Positions 16,391 through 25,664 of a DNA stretch of 64,000 nucleotides are shown one piece after another. The stretch lies in NCBI GenBank assembly GCA_046635845.1, contig JAQQXN010000001.1; one strand, given 5' to 3'. A program made the position numbers and the translations under genes. The notes beneath the pieces are model-generated. The model was not told where the DNA came from, made no database searches, and worked only from the letters and a program-made list of their open reading frames with translations. Within the stretch, counting starts at the first letter, position 1; each line of letters begins with the position of its first letter. Source of the stretch: UBA168 sp011055275 (GTDB lineage: Archaea > Thermoproteota > Thermoprotei_A > Marsarchaeales > UBA168).

Positions 16391-17296
16391 TTGAGAGTTT
16401 GTGCGCTTTGCGGAAGGGAACTCAAGGATGGAAGGGGGTACTCGCGCGAAAGCCCCCATCATTTAGTAGAGGGTAACCTATGTGAGGACTGCGCGTTGTC
16501 TCATATAGATCGGTTGCCCGCGCTCGTAAAGTTGAGGGTTCCAAAGTGCAGGGTATGCGGATCAATAAGGTGGAAGGGGCAGTGGATACCAGCACCAACT
16601 GGAGAAGGCTGGGCAGACCTCGTGCACTCGGCCCTTTACGGCTTGCTTAAGGACAGCGAGGGATACGAAATCACGATAGATCACGTGGGCGAACATAACA
16701 GCGGAGCAAGAGTGGCCTTTACTGCCGAGATAAATGTGGGCCTTGGACTTGTTAAGGATGAGAAAGGTGAAGTTGAGGTCTCTTATGAGAGTTCCATATG
16801 CCCTTCGTGCGCCATGGCTCAGGAGAAAAACTACCCGTATCTGATCCAGATAAGGGGAGAGGGACGCAGACTTGATCGCGATGAAGTGACAAGGCTTAGG
16901 CACATGGTTGAGTCAATTGGGCGGAGGCATTCTGAAATGCCCCTTAAGTTCGATGAAAAAGAGGGCGGAGTTGATGTGCAGGCTTACTCTCCGAGTTTTT
17001 CGCTGAACTTAAGGCATGAGCTGGAGAAGAGGTTTCTCGCGCAGACCAGCTACAGCCAGAAGTTGCTGAAAAAGGAAAGGGACGGCAGGCTCGTTTATCA
17101 AAAGATATCGCTGGTAAGGATATTCAGGCTCAGGCTGGGCAGTTCCGTAGTACTTGATGGGGAAGTGGCGAGCGTGGAAGGCGCTGACGGATATGACTTG
17201 GTTATGAAGAAGAAGGACGGAGATGAGTACAAGTTATCCATGACCGACGCTTACAACTTTTACAGGGCGAAGCACCTCGAAATCATAAAGTACTAA
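16391..17296 (+). CDS. nmd3: NMD3-family ribosome-associated protein
   Basis: 301 residues from TTG 16391. The archaeal homologue of the eukaryotic 60S export adaptor NMD3; its archaeal role is presumably in large-subunit maturation. N-terminal zinc-binding pairs are visible: CALCG (C4, C7), CEDC, CRVCG and later CPSC. After the zinc domain come alternating charged/beta segments of the NMD3 core. Shorter than the eukaryotic protein because export signals are absent. Confidence 0.85.
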   Translation: MRVCALCGRELKDGRGYSRESPHHLVEGNLCEDCALSHIDRLPALVKLRVPKCRVCGSIRWKGQWIPAPTGEGWADLVHSALYGLLKDSEGYEITIDHVGEHNSGARVAFTAEINVGLGLVKDEKGEVEVSYESSICPSCAMAQEKNYPYLIQIRGEGRRLDRDEVTRLRHMVESIGRRHSEMPLKFDEKEGGVDVQAYSPSFSLNLRHELEKRFLAQTSYSQKLLKKERDGRLVYQKISLVRIFRLRLGSSVVLDGEVASVEGADGYDLVMKKKDGDEYKLSMTDAYNFYRAKHLEIIKY

Positions 17297-17368
17297 GCGG
17301 TGACGCTTGAGGGTAGGAAACCGGATGGCCGACCCCTCAGCTTTTATACTCTATTGGCTCTATGAATT

Positions 17369-19333
17369 ATGTCTGGTAGAAAGTGGGTAGTGACCTCAGC
17401 TTGGCCTTACGTTAACTACGAGCCCCACCTAGGTACCCTAATACATCTGCTTTCGGCTGACGTTTTCACGCGTTACCTGAGGATGCAGGGCGATGATGTG
17501 GTGATGGTCAGCGGCTCGGACGAGCACGGAACGCCGATTGAAGTAGAGGCTGTTAAAAAGGGAGTTGATCCCAAGCAGATAACCGACGAAAACCACAAGA
17601 AGATCCTTGAAATACTCAAGGCTTGGGAAATAAACTTCGATAACTACACGCGTACGGAAAGCGAAGTGCACAAGTCCTTTGTTAGAGATTTTTACGACAA
17701 GGTCTACAGGAACGGTTACATTACGAAGCGCGAGATCGAGATGCCCTACTGCGAGGAAAAGAAGATGTTCCTTCCCGACAGGTTTGTGATAGGTACTTGC
17801 CCCTATTGCGGTTATCCCGAGGCCCATGGAGATCAGTGCGATAACTGCGGGAGGTTGCTGGAGCCAAAGCTCTTGATAAACCCGAGGGGGGTTTTCTGCG
17901 ATGAGCCCATAACCTGGAAGAGTACTTACGAGTGGGACTTTGACCTGCCCGCCTTTTCCGATAGGCTCGAAGCCTACATAAAGTCTAATGACGCGTTGCC
18001 TGACAACGCGAAAAGCACGAGCCTTGCCATGATAAGGGACGGGCTCAAGCCTCGTTCTGTGACGCGCGATAACCGCTGGGGCATACCTGCACCTTTCCCG
18101 GGCGCCGAGGGAAAGACAATTTACGTTTGGATGGAGGCAGTTCTTGGTTACGTATCCGCCACGAAGGAGTACTTCGAGCTCAGGGGTGAGTCAGATAGGT
18201 GGAAGGATTACTGGTTCGATAAGAAAACGAGGTTCGTTTGCTTTGTGGGAAAGGACAACATCCCCTTCCACACCATAATTTTGCCCGCCCTCCTGATGGC
18301 TTCCAACGAGGACTACGTCCTTCCGTGGACGGTTAGCTCAACGGAGTTCATACTTTTCGGCGGAGAGAAGGCGTCGAAGAGCAAGAAGAAGGGCATATGG
18401 AGCGATGAGGCCCTTTCGGCCATGCCTGCCGAGTACTGGAGGTTCGTGCTCATGCAGGTAAGGCCGGAGAGCAAAGATACCTCGATAACGATTGAGTCAT
18501 CCATGGGAAGGGTCAACTCCGACCTCAACGACACGCTGGGAAATTACGTCCATAGGACACTCACCTTCGTGGATCAGTTCTTCGGCGGCCACATACCTGA
18601 TCCAGGAGAGCTTGACACGGAAAGCAGAGAACTGATGAGCTACGCCAAGGAAAGGGCCAAGGCCTATACGGAGGCCATGGATAGAACATCCCTCTCATCA
18701 GCAGTGGAAGAGATGCTCGCGCTCGCGAGGGCGGGAAACAGGTACGTTAACGAGAGGGAGCCCTGGAAGCAGGTCAAAGAGGGAAAGGGCAGGGACACGA
18801 TTTACGTGGCAAGTAACGTGGCAAAGGACATAGCGCTTATGCTCTATCCCATAGCTCCGTCATCGGCTTTAACCATGTTGTCCTTCCTTGGGCTCAGCCC
18901 AAGCTGGAAGGCGGTGGACAGTGAGCTCTCCCCGGGTAGCAGTGTTTCCAAACCGCATCCAGTCTTTTCCAAGGTCTCGCCCAAGAAGCCCATCGAGCCG
19001 CTACTTCCCGAGATAGGCATAGAGGATTTCCAGAAGATCGACATAAGGATAGGAAAGGTGATAAGCGCTGAAAGGGTACGGGGATCGAAGAAGCTCTTGC
19101 GCATAAAATTTGACTTTGGAGGGTTTACGAAGACCACTCTGGGCGGGCTTGGGCTCAAGTACGAGCCAGAGGAGCTCATAGGCAAAAAGATCGCCGTTCT
19201 TGTCAATATAAAGGGCAGGGAGATGATGGGTGAGAAGTCAGAGTGCATGGTGCTGGCGGCTGAGGGAAGCGATGGCTCGCTTGGCATACTGGTTCCCATG
19301 CGCGACGTTCCTGAAGGCTCGAGGATACATTGA
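17369..19333 (+). CDS. metG: Methionyl-tRNA synthetase with C-terminal tRNA-binding domain
   Basis: 654 residues. Class I synthetase: HLGT (HIGH motif) in YVNYEPHLGTL, KASKSKKKG as the KMSKS loop, and a zinc knuckle CPYCGYPEAHGDQCDNCG. The C-terminal OB-fold (from about residue 545, FQKIDIRIGKVISAERV) is the Trbp111/Arc1-like appended tRNA-binding module. A complete gene, followed after 10 nt by the PHP gene. Confidence 0.97.
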   Translation: MSGRKWVVTSAWPYVNYEPHLGTLIHLLSADVFTRYLRMQGDDVVMVSGSDEHGTPIEVEAVKKGVDPKQITDENHKKILEILKAWEINFDNYTRTESEVHKSFVRDFYDKVYRNGYITKREIEMPYCEEKKMFLPDRFVIGTCPYCGYPEAHGDQCDNCGRLLEPKLLINPRGVFCDEPITWKSTYEWDFDLPAFSDRLEAYIKSNDALPDNAKSTSLAMIRDGLKPRSVTRDNRWGIPAPFPGAEGKTIYVWMEAVLGYVSATKEYFELRGESDRWKDYWFDKKTRFVCFVGKDNIPFHTIILPALLMASNEDYVLPWTVSSTEFILFGGEKASKSKKKGIWSDEALSAMPAEYWRFVLMQVRPESKDTSITIESSMGRVNSDLNDTLGNYVHRTLTFVDQFFGGHIPDPGELDTESRELMSYAKERAKAYTEAMDRTSLSSAVEEMLALARAGNRYVNEREPWKQVKEGKGRDTIYVASNVAKDIALMLYPIAPSSALTMLSFLGLSPSWKAVDSELSPGSSVSKPHPVFSKVSPKKPIEPLLPEIGIEDFQKIDIRIGKVISAERVRGSKKLLRIKFDFGGFTKTTLGGLGLKYEPEELIGKKIAVLVNIKGREMMGEKSECMVLAAEGSDGSLGILVPMRDVPEGSRIH

Positions 19334-19343
19334 GGCGAATTTT

Positions 19344-19994
19344 TTGAGGGTATTCGATCTTCACGTTCACACGGTTTCTTCCAAGGACTCGGTAAACAAG
19401 CCAAAGGATATCATAACCTTCGCGAAGCGGAAAGGACTATCGGGCTTCGCGGTTACGGATCACAATACCACGAACGGGATAGCTGCCTTCAAGGACGAGA
19501 AGGAGATAATAGTGGTGCCGGGCGTGGAGATCAGCACGGCAGTTGGACACCTTCTAGGCCTTGGTCTTTTCGAGTGCCCAGCTAAGGGCGTGAGCCTTGA
19601 AGAGGCCGTTGACTTTATACACCAAAGGGGCGGCCTAGCCGTAGCAGCGCATCCGTTTTCTGGATTCAAGATGGGTATGGGAAAGGCCTTAGAAAGGGGC
19701 GCGAAGGTTGATGGCGTCGAGGTCTTCAATGCATCAAACTGGTTTGGGTCTAACCGCAAGGCAGCCTCGTTGACAGGCTTTGCGAGGACCGGTGGCAGCG
19801 ACGCTCACTTCCCCTGGGAGGTGGGTAACGGCTACACCTACGGAGGAGATCTCGAGAGCGCGGATAGCTGGGAAGACGTGTTGAGCGCCATCAGGAAAGG
19901 CGGGACCAACGGTGGCGGAAGGCTTTCGCCACTTTCAAGGAGGCTGATCGGAAGGGTTGGCCAGAGGCTTGGACTTTATGGCAATCAAAGGTAA
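19344..19994 (+). CDS. PHP-domain metal-dependent phosphoesterase
   Basis: 216 residues from TTG 19344. Metal-binding motifs of the PHP fold in order: DLHVHTVSSKDS, VTDHNT, PGVEIST, AAHPFSGFKMG, GGSDAHFPWEVG. Resembles the YciV/TrpH-like group, which hydrolyses phosphate from nucleotides or short RNA; the substrate here is unknown. The longer open frame back to 19230 overlaps MetRS and is rejected. Overlaps the methylthiotransferase start by 17 nt. Confidence 0.86.
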   Translation: MRVFDLHVHTVSSKDSVNKPKDIITFAKRKGLSGFAVTDHNTTNGIAAFKDEKEIIVVPGVEISTAVGHLLGLGLFECPAKGVSLEEAVDFIHQRGGLAVAAHPFSGFKMGMGKALERGAKVDGVEVFNASNWFGSNRKAASLTGFARTGGSDAHFPWEVGNGYTYGGDLESADSWEDVLSAIRKGGTNGGGRLSPLSRRLIGRVGQRLGLYGNQR

Positions 19995-21213
19995 AAAGGC
20001 CTTTGTTGAAGGGATGGGATGCGCGCTGAGCCAGGCGGATGCCAAGGGTCTCGCGGAGGCGTTGCGGAGCACTGGCATGACCGTTGTCGACAAAAGCGAG
20101 GACGCGGACGTGATCATAATAAACGGATGCGCGGTCAGGGAGGCATCGGACAGGAAGCTGTCCTCGTCGATAAGGAGGCTTAGGAACGCGGGAAAGGAGG
20201 TCATAGTGACTGGTTGCTCGGCTGAGGTGTACCCCTCGGTAGGGTTGTCGGCAGGGGCGAGCGTGATTCCGCTGAGGGATAGGCGCCAGTTTCTGGGATC
20301 GCTTGGGTGCGACCTGAGAGGTGAGCTGGGCGATCTTCTTCCTCCCCCTCCCGGAGGGCCCATTTACACCCTCCCAATTGGGACCGGTTGCGGGGGGAAC
20401 TGCTCTTTTTGTGCAACCAAGCTCGCCAGAGGGGCCATAGCAAGTTATCCGCCAAAGACCCTGCTGAGGTTGGTGAAGGAAGCCGTTGAAAGGGGCGCGG
20501 TCGAGGTCGACATCACGGCCGTGGAGATAAACTCCTGGGGAAGAGATCTTGGAATGAGCTTTCCCGAACTACTTGCCATGATGGCCGACCTTCCAGGCGA
20601 TTTTCGCGTGAGGGTTGGCATGATAAATCCGCGCGGGCTTCTGGTTTGGATAGACGATCTTCTTGACGCGTATCGGTCAAGCAAGGTCTTCAAGTTCTTC
20701 CACGTGCCGGTCCAGAGCTTCAGCGATTCGGTCCTTAAAAACATGAGGCGTGGCTATACCTCAGACGAGGTCTTTGAGATATTCAGGAAGATCAAGAGCG
20801 CGTTTCCAGAGGCCTCAGTGCACACCGACATAATAGTTGGCTTTCCAGGAGAGACAGACGATGACTTCTCCTTAACCGTTAGCGCGTTGAAGAGGGTTAA
20901 ATTCGATAAGGTGAACGTCGCCAGGTACTCACCGCGCCCGTTGACAGATGCCGCCGCGTGGGAGCAGGTCCCTGACCCTATAAAGAAGGTCAGGAGCGAC
21001 TTATTATCCGCGCTTTGGAAGGAGGAGGCTCTTGCGATAAACCGCAGATATGTGGGGAGAGAAGTCGAGGCGTTGGTAGTGCAGGGCGGAGATGCCCCTA
21101 CAGCAAGGACACAAAACTACAAGCAGGTAGTCCTAAGGCAGCCAGCCTTTCCGGGTGAAAGGTTAAAGGTTAAGGTCGTGGAGGCAACCCCTATTGATCT
21201 AAGGAGCTTTTGA
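19978..21213 (+). CDS. tRNA N6-threonylcarbamoyladenosine-37 methylthiotransferase (MtaB/CDKAL1 type)
   Basis: 411 residues from ATG 19978. Converts t6A37 to ms2t6A37 with two iron-sulfur clusters. N-terminal UPF0004 domain cysteines: GMGCALSQAD, NGCAVREASD, VTGCSAE. Radical SAM triad: GCGGNCSFC (CxxxCxxC). Then DIIVGFPGETDDDF and a C-terminal TRAM domain (about 345-411) for tRNA binding. The size and TRAM domain match the archaeal/eukaryotic CDKAL1 group. Confidence 0.93.
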   Translation: MAIKGKKAFVEGMGCALSQADAKGLAEALRSTGMTVVDKSEDADVIIINGCAVREASDRKLSSSIRRLRNAGKEVIVTGCSAEVYPSVGLSAGASVIPLRDRRQFLGSLGCDLRGELGDLLPPPPGGPIYTLPIGTGCGGNCSFCATKLARGAIASYPPKTLLRLVKEAVERGAVEVDITAVEINSWGRDLGMSFPELLAMMADLPGDFRVRVGMINPRGLLVWIDDLLDAYRSSKVFKFFHVPVQSFSDSVLKNMRRGYTSDEVFEIFRKIKSAFPEASVHTDIIVGFPGETDDDFSLTVSALKRVKFDKVNVARYSPRPLTDAAAWEQVPDPIKKVRSDLLSALWKEEALAINRRYVGREVEALVVQGGDAPTARTQNYKQVVLRQPAFPGERLKVKVVEATPIDLRSF

Positions 21214-21225
21214 TCGCGCCTAAGG

Positions 21226-21235
21226 TTTATATTTA
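21226..21235 (+). promoter_or_regulatory. TATA-like box for the purine nucleoside phosphorylase gene
   Basis: TTTATATTTA about 20-25 nt before ATG 21251. Confidence 0.5.
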
Positions 21236-21250
21236 ATTGCCAATCGCATA

Positions 21251-21976
21251 ATGATTGGAATGGTGATAGAACCTCTTCACATAAAATTGAAAAAAAGCGA
21301 CTTAGCTGAAAGGGTTCTCGTAGCAGGTGACCCAGAAAGGGTAAAACTCGTGTCCGAGGTACTGAAGGATGCCAGACTCGTAAATACCAACAGGGGCTTT
21401 TACGTTTACACGGGCTTCTATAACGATAAGTTAGTTAGCGTGGCTTGCCACGGGGTGGGCGCCCCTTCTGCGGCTATAGTTTTCGAAGAGCTTTACCAGT
21501 ACGGGGCAAAGGTTATGATAAGGCTTGGAACCGCTGGGGGGCTTGCACCCGGGCAGAAATACGGCGACTTGGTCATACCCAGTTCCGCTGCCAGCAATCC
21601 AGGGGGTACCATCGGACAGTACGTGAAGGACATATGTCTTGCCCCGGCGCCAGATCACGAACTGGTAAGCGCGCTGGTAAGAGCGGCCAACAACGAGGGC
21701 CTTCAGTACAAGGTCGGACCCGTTTTTTCAAGTGATGCGTTCTACGCCGAGGATCCCGGGTTCGCGCAGAGGCTTTCGTCACTTGGGTTTACGGCCGTTG
21801 AAATGGAGTGCGCTACGCTCTTCGCGCTTGGGCAGATAAGGGGCTATAGGTCAGCTGCGTTACTCATGATAAGCGATAACATGATCGAACGCACTGAAAT
21901 GCTCGACGCCTCTCATATGAAGGCTTACGCGCAGAGGGCAACCAAGGTAGCCCTTGAAGCCCTGACTTCGATTTAG
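21251..21976 (+). CDS. Purine nucleoside phosphorylase (NP-I, DeoD-like)
   Basis: 241 residues. Phosphate-binding AGDPERVKLV, CHGVGAPSAAIVFEEL, RLGTAGGL and VEMECATLFAL are the NP-I hallmarks. The sequence resembles the hexameric archaeal 5'-methylthioadenosine/purine phosphorylases of Sulfolobus rather than the uridine enzyme upstream, so purine nucleosides or MTA are the likely substrates. It has its own promoter. Confidence 0.9.
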   Translation: MIGMVIEPLHIKLKKSDLAERVLVAGDPERVKLVSEVLKDARLVNTNRGFYVYTGFYNDKLVSVACHGVGAPSAAIVFEELYQYGAKVMIRLGTAGGLAPGQKYGDLVIPSSAASNPGGTIGQYVKDICLAPAPDHELVSALVRAANNEGLQYKVGPVFSSDAFYAEDPGFAQRLSSLGFTAVEMECATLFALGQIRGYRSAALLMISDNMIERTEMLDASHMKAYAQRATKVALEALTSI

Positions 21977-22004
21977 GAAGCTTTTTTTGAAAATAGTAAG
22001 CTGT

Positions 22005-22016
22005 AAAAATATAAGG
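22005..22016 (+). promoter_or_regulatory. TATA-like box for the radical SAM gene
   Basis: AAAAATATAAGG, centred about 27 nt before ATG 22038. Confidence 0.5.
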
Positions 22017-22037
22017 CGCTTATACATGTGAAATGCC

Positions 22038-23615
22038 ATGAAGATACTACTGGTAAAGCCCTACGACCCCTACGGCGAAGGCTACTATAACTCCTTCGGA
22101 ATTAGGATGCCTCCACTGGGATTGGCGGAGCTGGCCGGAGCCTTGCGTGATGCTGGTCACGAGGTAAGGATATACGATCGCATGATTCACAAGAGCGCAC
22201 CTGAGGAGTTCGCTAGAAAGGTGCTCAAGTATGACGCGGTAGGATTTACTACTATAGCTACATCGTACTATCCTGATGCGGCCGACGTCGTGAAGGCCAT
22301 AAAGGAAAGAGACAAGGATCTGATTACCTTTGCAGGAGGGCATCACGCAACCTTCATGTATCCGGTTGTGCTGAGGGATGGTTTTGATTACGTGGTTAGG
22401 GGCGAGGGAGAGGTCACTACCGTTGATCTCATGAGATCGATATCAAGCGGCAGGTCGCCATCTTCAGTTCAGGGCATAGCCTACGTCGACCATGGCGAGG
22501 TAAAGCTCACTCCTCCGAGGCCTCCGTTGGCAAACCTCGACGAGTCGCCCATGCCGGCGTGGGATCTCATAGAGCAAGACAGTTACAGGGCTGACGTCAT
22601 AGAAAGGGGGGCCAAGTTCGCGACGGTAGAGACGGCCAGGGGTTGTCCTTACAACTGCGAGTTTTGTTCAGTCACGGCGATGTGGGGACATTCTTGGAGG
22701 ATGAAGAGCGAGGGCAGGATAATGAAGGAGATAAACGCGCTGAGGGACATGGGATATAAGTACATGTTCTTCGTGGACGATGATCTGGTGATACCCGGGA
22801 GCGAGGAGTCCAGGAAGAGGCTATTTAACTTGATATCTCAGGAGGCTCCTGACATAAGGTGGTTTGCCCAGATAAGGGCTGACCTCGTGGTGAGAAGGCC
22901 AGACGTGATGGAGGCTGCTGCAAAGGCTGGAATGATCCTCGCGTTTATCGGCATTGAGTCTGGAGACGATAAGACACTGAGGGAGATGAAGAAGGGAATA
23001 ACAACGAACATGTCCGCTAGGGCAGTGGAAGTGCTCCATAAGCTGGGCGTGACCGTTTTTGGTGGCATGATACTTGGCGCGCCTTACGAGACGTGGGATT
23101 CCCTCAAGAGAAGTGTGAAGTTCTCCATAGAGCTTGCTAAAAGGGGTCTTGACGCGATTCAGTATACTCTCTACACGCCGCTTCCGGGCTCCACGAGTTT
23201 CTACAAGCTTTTGAAGGACAACAAGATCATCACCTTTGATTGGAACCTTTACGACTGCCTGCACCCGCTTCTGAGGGGAGCGGTAAATCCGGTGTGGGCT
23301 TACTTGGCCTCTAGGATGGCTAACTACGCTTTTTACGTGGAAAGATACCTATTCTCTAAGGCGGGATTGGTGATCAAGGGGCCAGAAAACCGCTACGCGG
23401 CGACCATGGGCAAGTACGTTATGGGCAGGTTACCGCTTCAGATGTTCTACGTGCTAAAGATCCCATATGACGTGTTGCAGGTGGCTAGAACGCTTGCGAG
23501 ACCAAAGCTCCTGAGGCAGGAGGAAATATCGAGCATAATGCGGGCGGGACTTGAGCCTGTGTTCCAGCTGCGCCCTCCTCTTCCCACCGCGCGCGTTCCG
23601 ATCAGCAACGTTTAA
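22038..23615 (+). CDS. Cobalamin-binding radical SAM protein (class B), possible lipid-modifying enzyme
   Basis: 525 residues. N-terminal B12-binding fold (about 1-135: KILLVKPYDPYG, GLAELAGALRDAGHEV, FAGGHHATF, VRGEGE), without the DxHxxG motif, as usual in this class. Radical SAM cysteines are C203, C207 and C210 in ARGCPYNCEFC. A long C-terminal domain (about 390-525) contains FDWNLYDCLHPLL. The layout matches HpnP/HpnR-like enzymes and the GDGT ring synthases GrsA/GrsB of Sulfolobus, which work on membrane lipids. That role is a guess from domain order only. Own promoter; followed by an MFS gene 30 nt on. Confidence 0.8.
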   Translation: MKILLVKPYDPYGEGYYNSFGIRMPPLGLAELAGALRDAGHEVRIYDRMIHKSAPEEFARKVLKYDAVGFTTIATSYYPDAADVVKAIKERDKDLITFAGGHHATFMYPVVLRDGFDYVVRGEGEVTTVDLMRSISSGRSPSSVQGIAYVDHGEVKLTPPRPPLANLDESPMPAWDLIEQDSYRADVIERGAKFATVETARGCPYNCEFCSVTAMWGHSWRMKSEGRIMKEINALRDMGYKYMFFVDDDLVIPGSEESRKRLFNLISQEAPDIRWFAQIRADLVVRRPDVMEAAAKAGMILAFIGIESGDDKTLREMKKGITTNMSARAVEVLHKLGVTVFGGMILGAPYETWDSLKRSVKFSIELAKRGLDAIQYTLYTPLPGSTSFYKLLKDNKIITFDWNLYDCLHPLLRGAVNPVWAYLASRMANYAFYVERYLFSKAGLVIKGPENRYAATMGKYVMGRLPLQMFYVLKIPYDVLQVARTLARPKLLRQEEISSIMRAGLEPVFQLRPPLPTARVPISNV

Positions 23616-23645
23616 AAGACAAGATTTTCAAAAGCCTGATCCTCC

Positions 23646-25094
23646 TTGGAGTACAAGTGGACAGCGTTATCTGTTACCACGGTTGGAGCTCTTCTCAGCA
23701 GCATTCAGAGCTCGGCCCTTCTCATAGCGCTTCCGAGCATGATGAGGGATCTTAACCTTAACTTCTTCTACGCTCTTTGGATAATACTCATATACATGCT
23801 TCTAACGGTGACCCTTGTCCCCACGCTTGGCAAGCTTGCCGACATCATGGGCAGGAAAAAGATGTACAACACGGGATTTGCCATATTCGGTGTTGGGTCT
23901 CTTCTGAGCGGCCTCGTGACGGGAAAGGGATCTTTAGCGGGAAACGAGCTCATAGCCTTTAGGTCAATTCAGGCACTAGGTGGGGCCTTCCTCATGGTTA
24001 ACAGCACGGCCATAGTTACGGATGCGTTCAAGAAAGGAGAGGTTGGCCTTGGGCTTGGCGTAAACCAAATAGCGTTCATAACCGGGTTCACTATAGGTCC
24101 CGTTGTGGGAGGTATACTCACCTCCATTTCCTGGCGTTGGATATTCTTCTTCAACATACCAATTGCCGCCTTTGCCGTTCCATGGGCCTACTTTAGGCTT
24201 AGGGACGTCGTTGAGCCCACGAAAGAGCAGGGCTTTGACTACGCGGGCAACGCCCTTTTGGCAGGAGCGCTCACCGCCCTCCTACTTGGGCTGACCTTTG
24301 TGGCTCTTCCAGGGCTTCCATTTTCCATGGTTATAGGCATGATAGTTGCCTCTATCTTAATGTTCGTCGGTTTCTTCCTTGTTGAAAGCAGGACTCGGTA
24401 TCCCATAATAGAGCTCTCGCTTTTCAAGCACAGGGTATTTTCTCTGGCCAATGGGGCAAACCTCTTCATGGGGTTATCGACCGGTGCGGTGACCTTCCTG
24501 CTCATATTTTTCTTGCAAGGACCTTACGGGCAATCTCCGTTTTCGGCTGGGATCATGATGATCCCCTACGGCTTGGGTTTTCTGGCGCTTGGACCGATCA
24601 GCGGTTGCCTTTCTGATAAGTACGGCGCAAGGATTTTGAGCACCTTGGGCATGTTGATAAGCGCGATTGGTCTCTTCCTTCTTTCAACGATTACGTACAA
24701 AGTGCCCTACTGGAAGTTGGCTATCTACATGACGGTAATGGGCGCTGGCAGCGGCCTATTCAGCTCTCCAAATACCAACGCCATAATGAGCTCGGTGCCA
24801 GTTAACAGACGGGGGATGGCTTCAGGGATAAGGACCATGCTCAGAAATACCGGGAGCATGCTGAGTCTTGCGGTTACTTTTCCGTTCCTGCTTAGCCGTA
24901 CTCCGCTTAACCAGCTCATGGACATAATGATATATGGAGGCGGCGTTGGTCAGGGCTTCAATATGGCAGCCTTTGAATACGGATTGAGTCTCGCTTTCCT
25001 TTTCTCAATGGGTGTGGCGCTTGTGGCCATGGTTTTATCAGCGCTTACGCCACATGGACGCCAGTTAGAGGTTAACCCGTCAGATATAGCATGA
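23646..25094 (+). CDS. MFS drug/solute exporter, DHA2 type
   Basis: 482 residues from TTG 23646, with about 14 hydrophobic segments, the DHA2 (14-TMS) arrangement. The loop 2-3 motif is GKLADIMGRKKMYN and the antiporter-type TM5 motif is GFTIGPVVGG. Likely exports a toxic compound or lipid precursor using the proton gradient. A TTTAAAAG box near 23608 may be its promoter. It lies directly before the PadR/ABC-2 cassette. Confidence 0.9.
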   Translation: MEYKWTALSVTTVGALLSSIQSSALLIALPSMMRDLNLNFFYALWIILIYMLLTVTLVPTLGKLADIMGRKKMYNTGFAIFGVGSLLSGLVTGKGSLAGNELIAFRSIQALGGAFLMVNSTAIVTDAFKKGEVGLGLGVNQIAFITGFTIGPVVGGILTSISWRWIFFFNIPIAAFAVPWAYFRLRDVVEPTKEQGFDYAGNALLAGALTALLLGLTFVALPGLPFSMVIGMIVASILMFVGFFLVESRTRYPIIELSLFKHRVFSLANGANLFMGLSTGAVTFLLIFFLQGPYGQSPFSAGIMMIPYGLGFLALGPISGCLSDKYGARILSTLGMLISAIGLFLLSTITYKVPYWKLAIYMTVMGAGSGLFSSPNTNAIMSSVPVNRRGMASGIRTMLRNTGSMLSLAVTFPFLLSRTPLNQLMDIMIYGGGVGQGFNMAAFEYGLSLAFLFSMGVALVAMVLSALTPHGRQLEVNPSDIA

Positions 25095-25112
25095 TATGTA
25101 TAATGCGATATT

Positions 25113-25120
25113 CTTAAAAG
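25113..25120 (+). promoter_or_regulatory. TATA-like box for the padR-ABC operon
   Basis: CTTAAAAG about 23 nt before ATG 25140. Confidence 0.4.
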
Positions 25121-25139
25121 CCTTGATCTAAAGTAATTT

Positions 25140-25664
25140 ATGTCTAGCCAAGTTCCCTCTAAGCAGTACAGTGGAACGCTGCATGGACTAATGAGGTTTT
25201 ACGTGCTTCACTTGCTTTCCAAGAGGAAGTATTACGGTTATGAGATCATGGAAACCATTAGGGAGAAGACGGGGGGCGCCTGGAATTTCAGCAGTGGAGC
25301 GCTTTATCCCCTTCTGAAGCGCATGGAGAGGGATGGGTTAATTAAGGGGTACTCTGAAGGGGGGAGGAACGTGTACGAAATAACTGATGACGGCAAGGTT
25401 GCGCTTGCCGGCGTCAAGGACAAGCTGTCCTCTCTCCTTGAGAACTGGGATAACTACAGGGGGATACTCGAGGATTTCGTGGGAAGGAATCAGCTCGTGA
25501 AGATCTCCTTGATTGGTTATCAGAATCAGTTCAGATTCCTCAAGGATGCCGTAAAGCTCCTGGGGCCTTCGGAGGCCTCTGACCTTCTGAAGAGGGTCAA
25601 AGTGGAGCTTGACTCTCAGATGATTTGGATAGATGATAAGCTTAATGAGGTGAATGAAAAGTGA
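25140..25664 (+). CDS. PadR-family transcriptional regulator
   Basis: 174 residues. The N-terminal winged helix includes LLSKRKYYGYEIMETI and the recognition segment FSSGALYPLLKRMERDGLI, then the wing YEITDDGK. A C-terminal helical part (about 100-174) would dimerise. PadR proteins commonly control neighbouring export genes in response to the exported compound. The stop overlaps the GTG of the next gene (GTGA), so it heads a four-gene operon. Confidence 0.93.
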   Translation: MSSQVPSKQYSGTLHGLMRFYVLHLLSKRKYYGYEIMETIREKTGGAWNFSSGALYPLLKRMERDGLIKGYSEGGRNVYEITDDGKVALAGVKDKLSSLLENWDNYRGILEDFVGRNQLVKISLIGYQNQFRFLKDAVKLLGPSEASDLLKRVKVELDSQMIWIDDKLNEVNEK

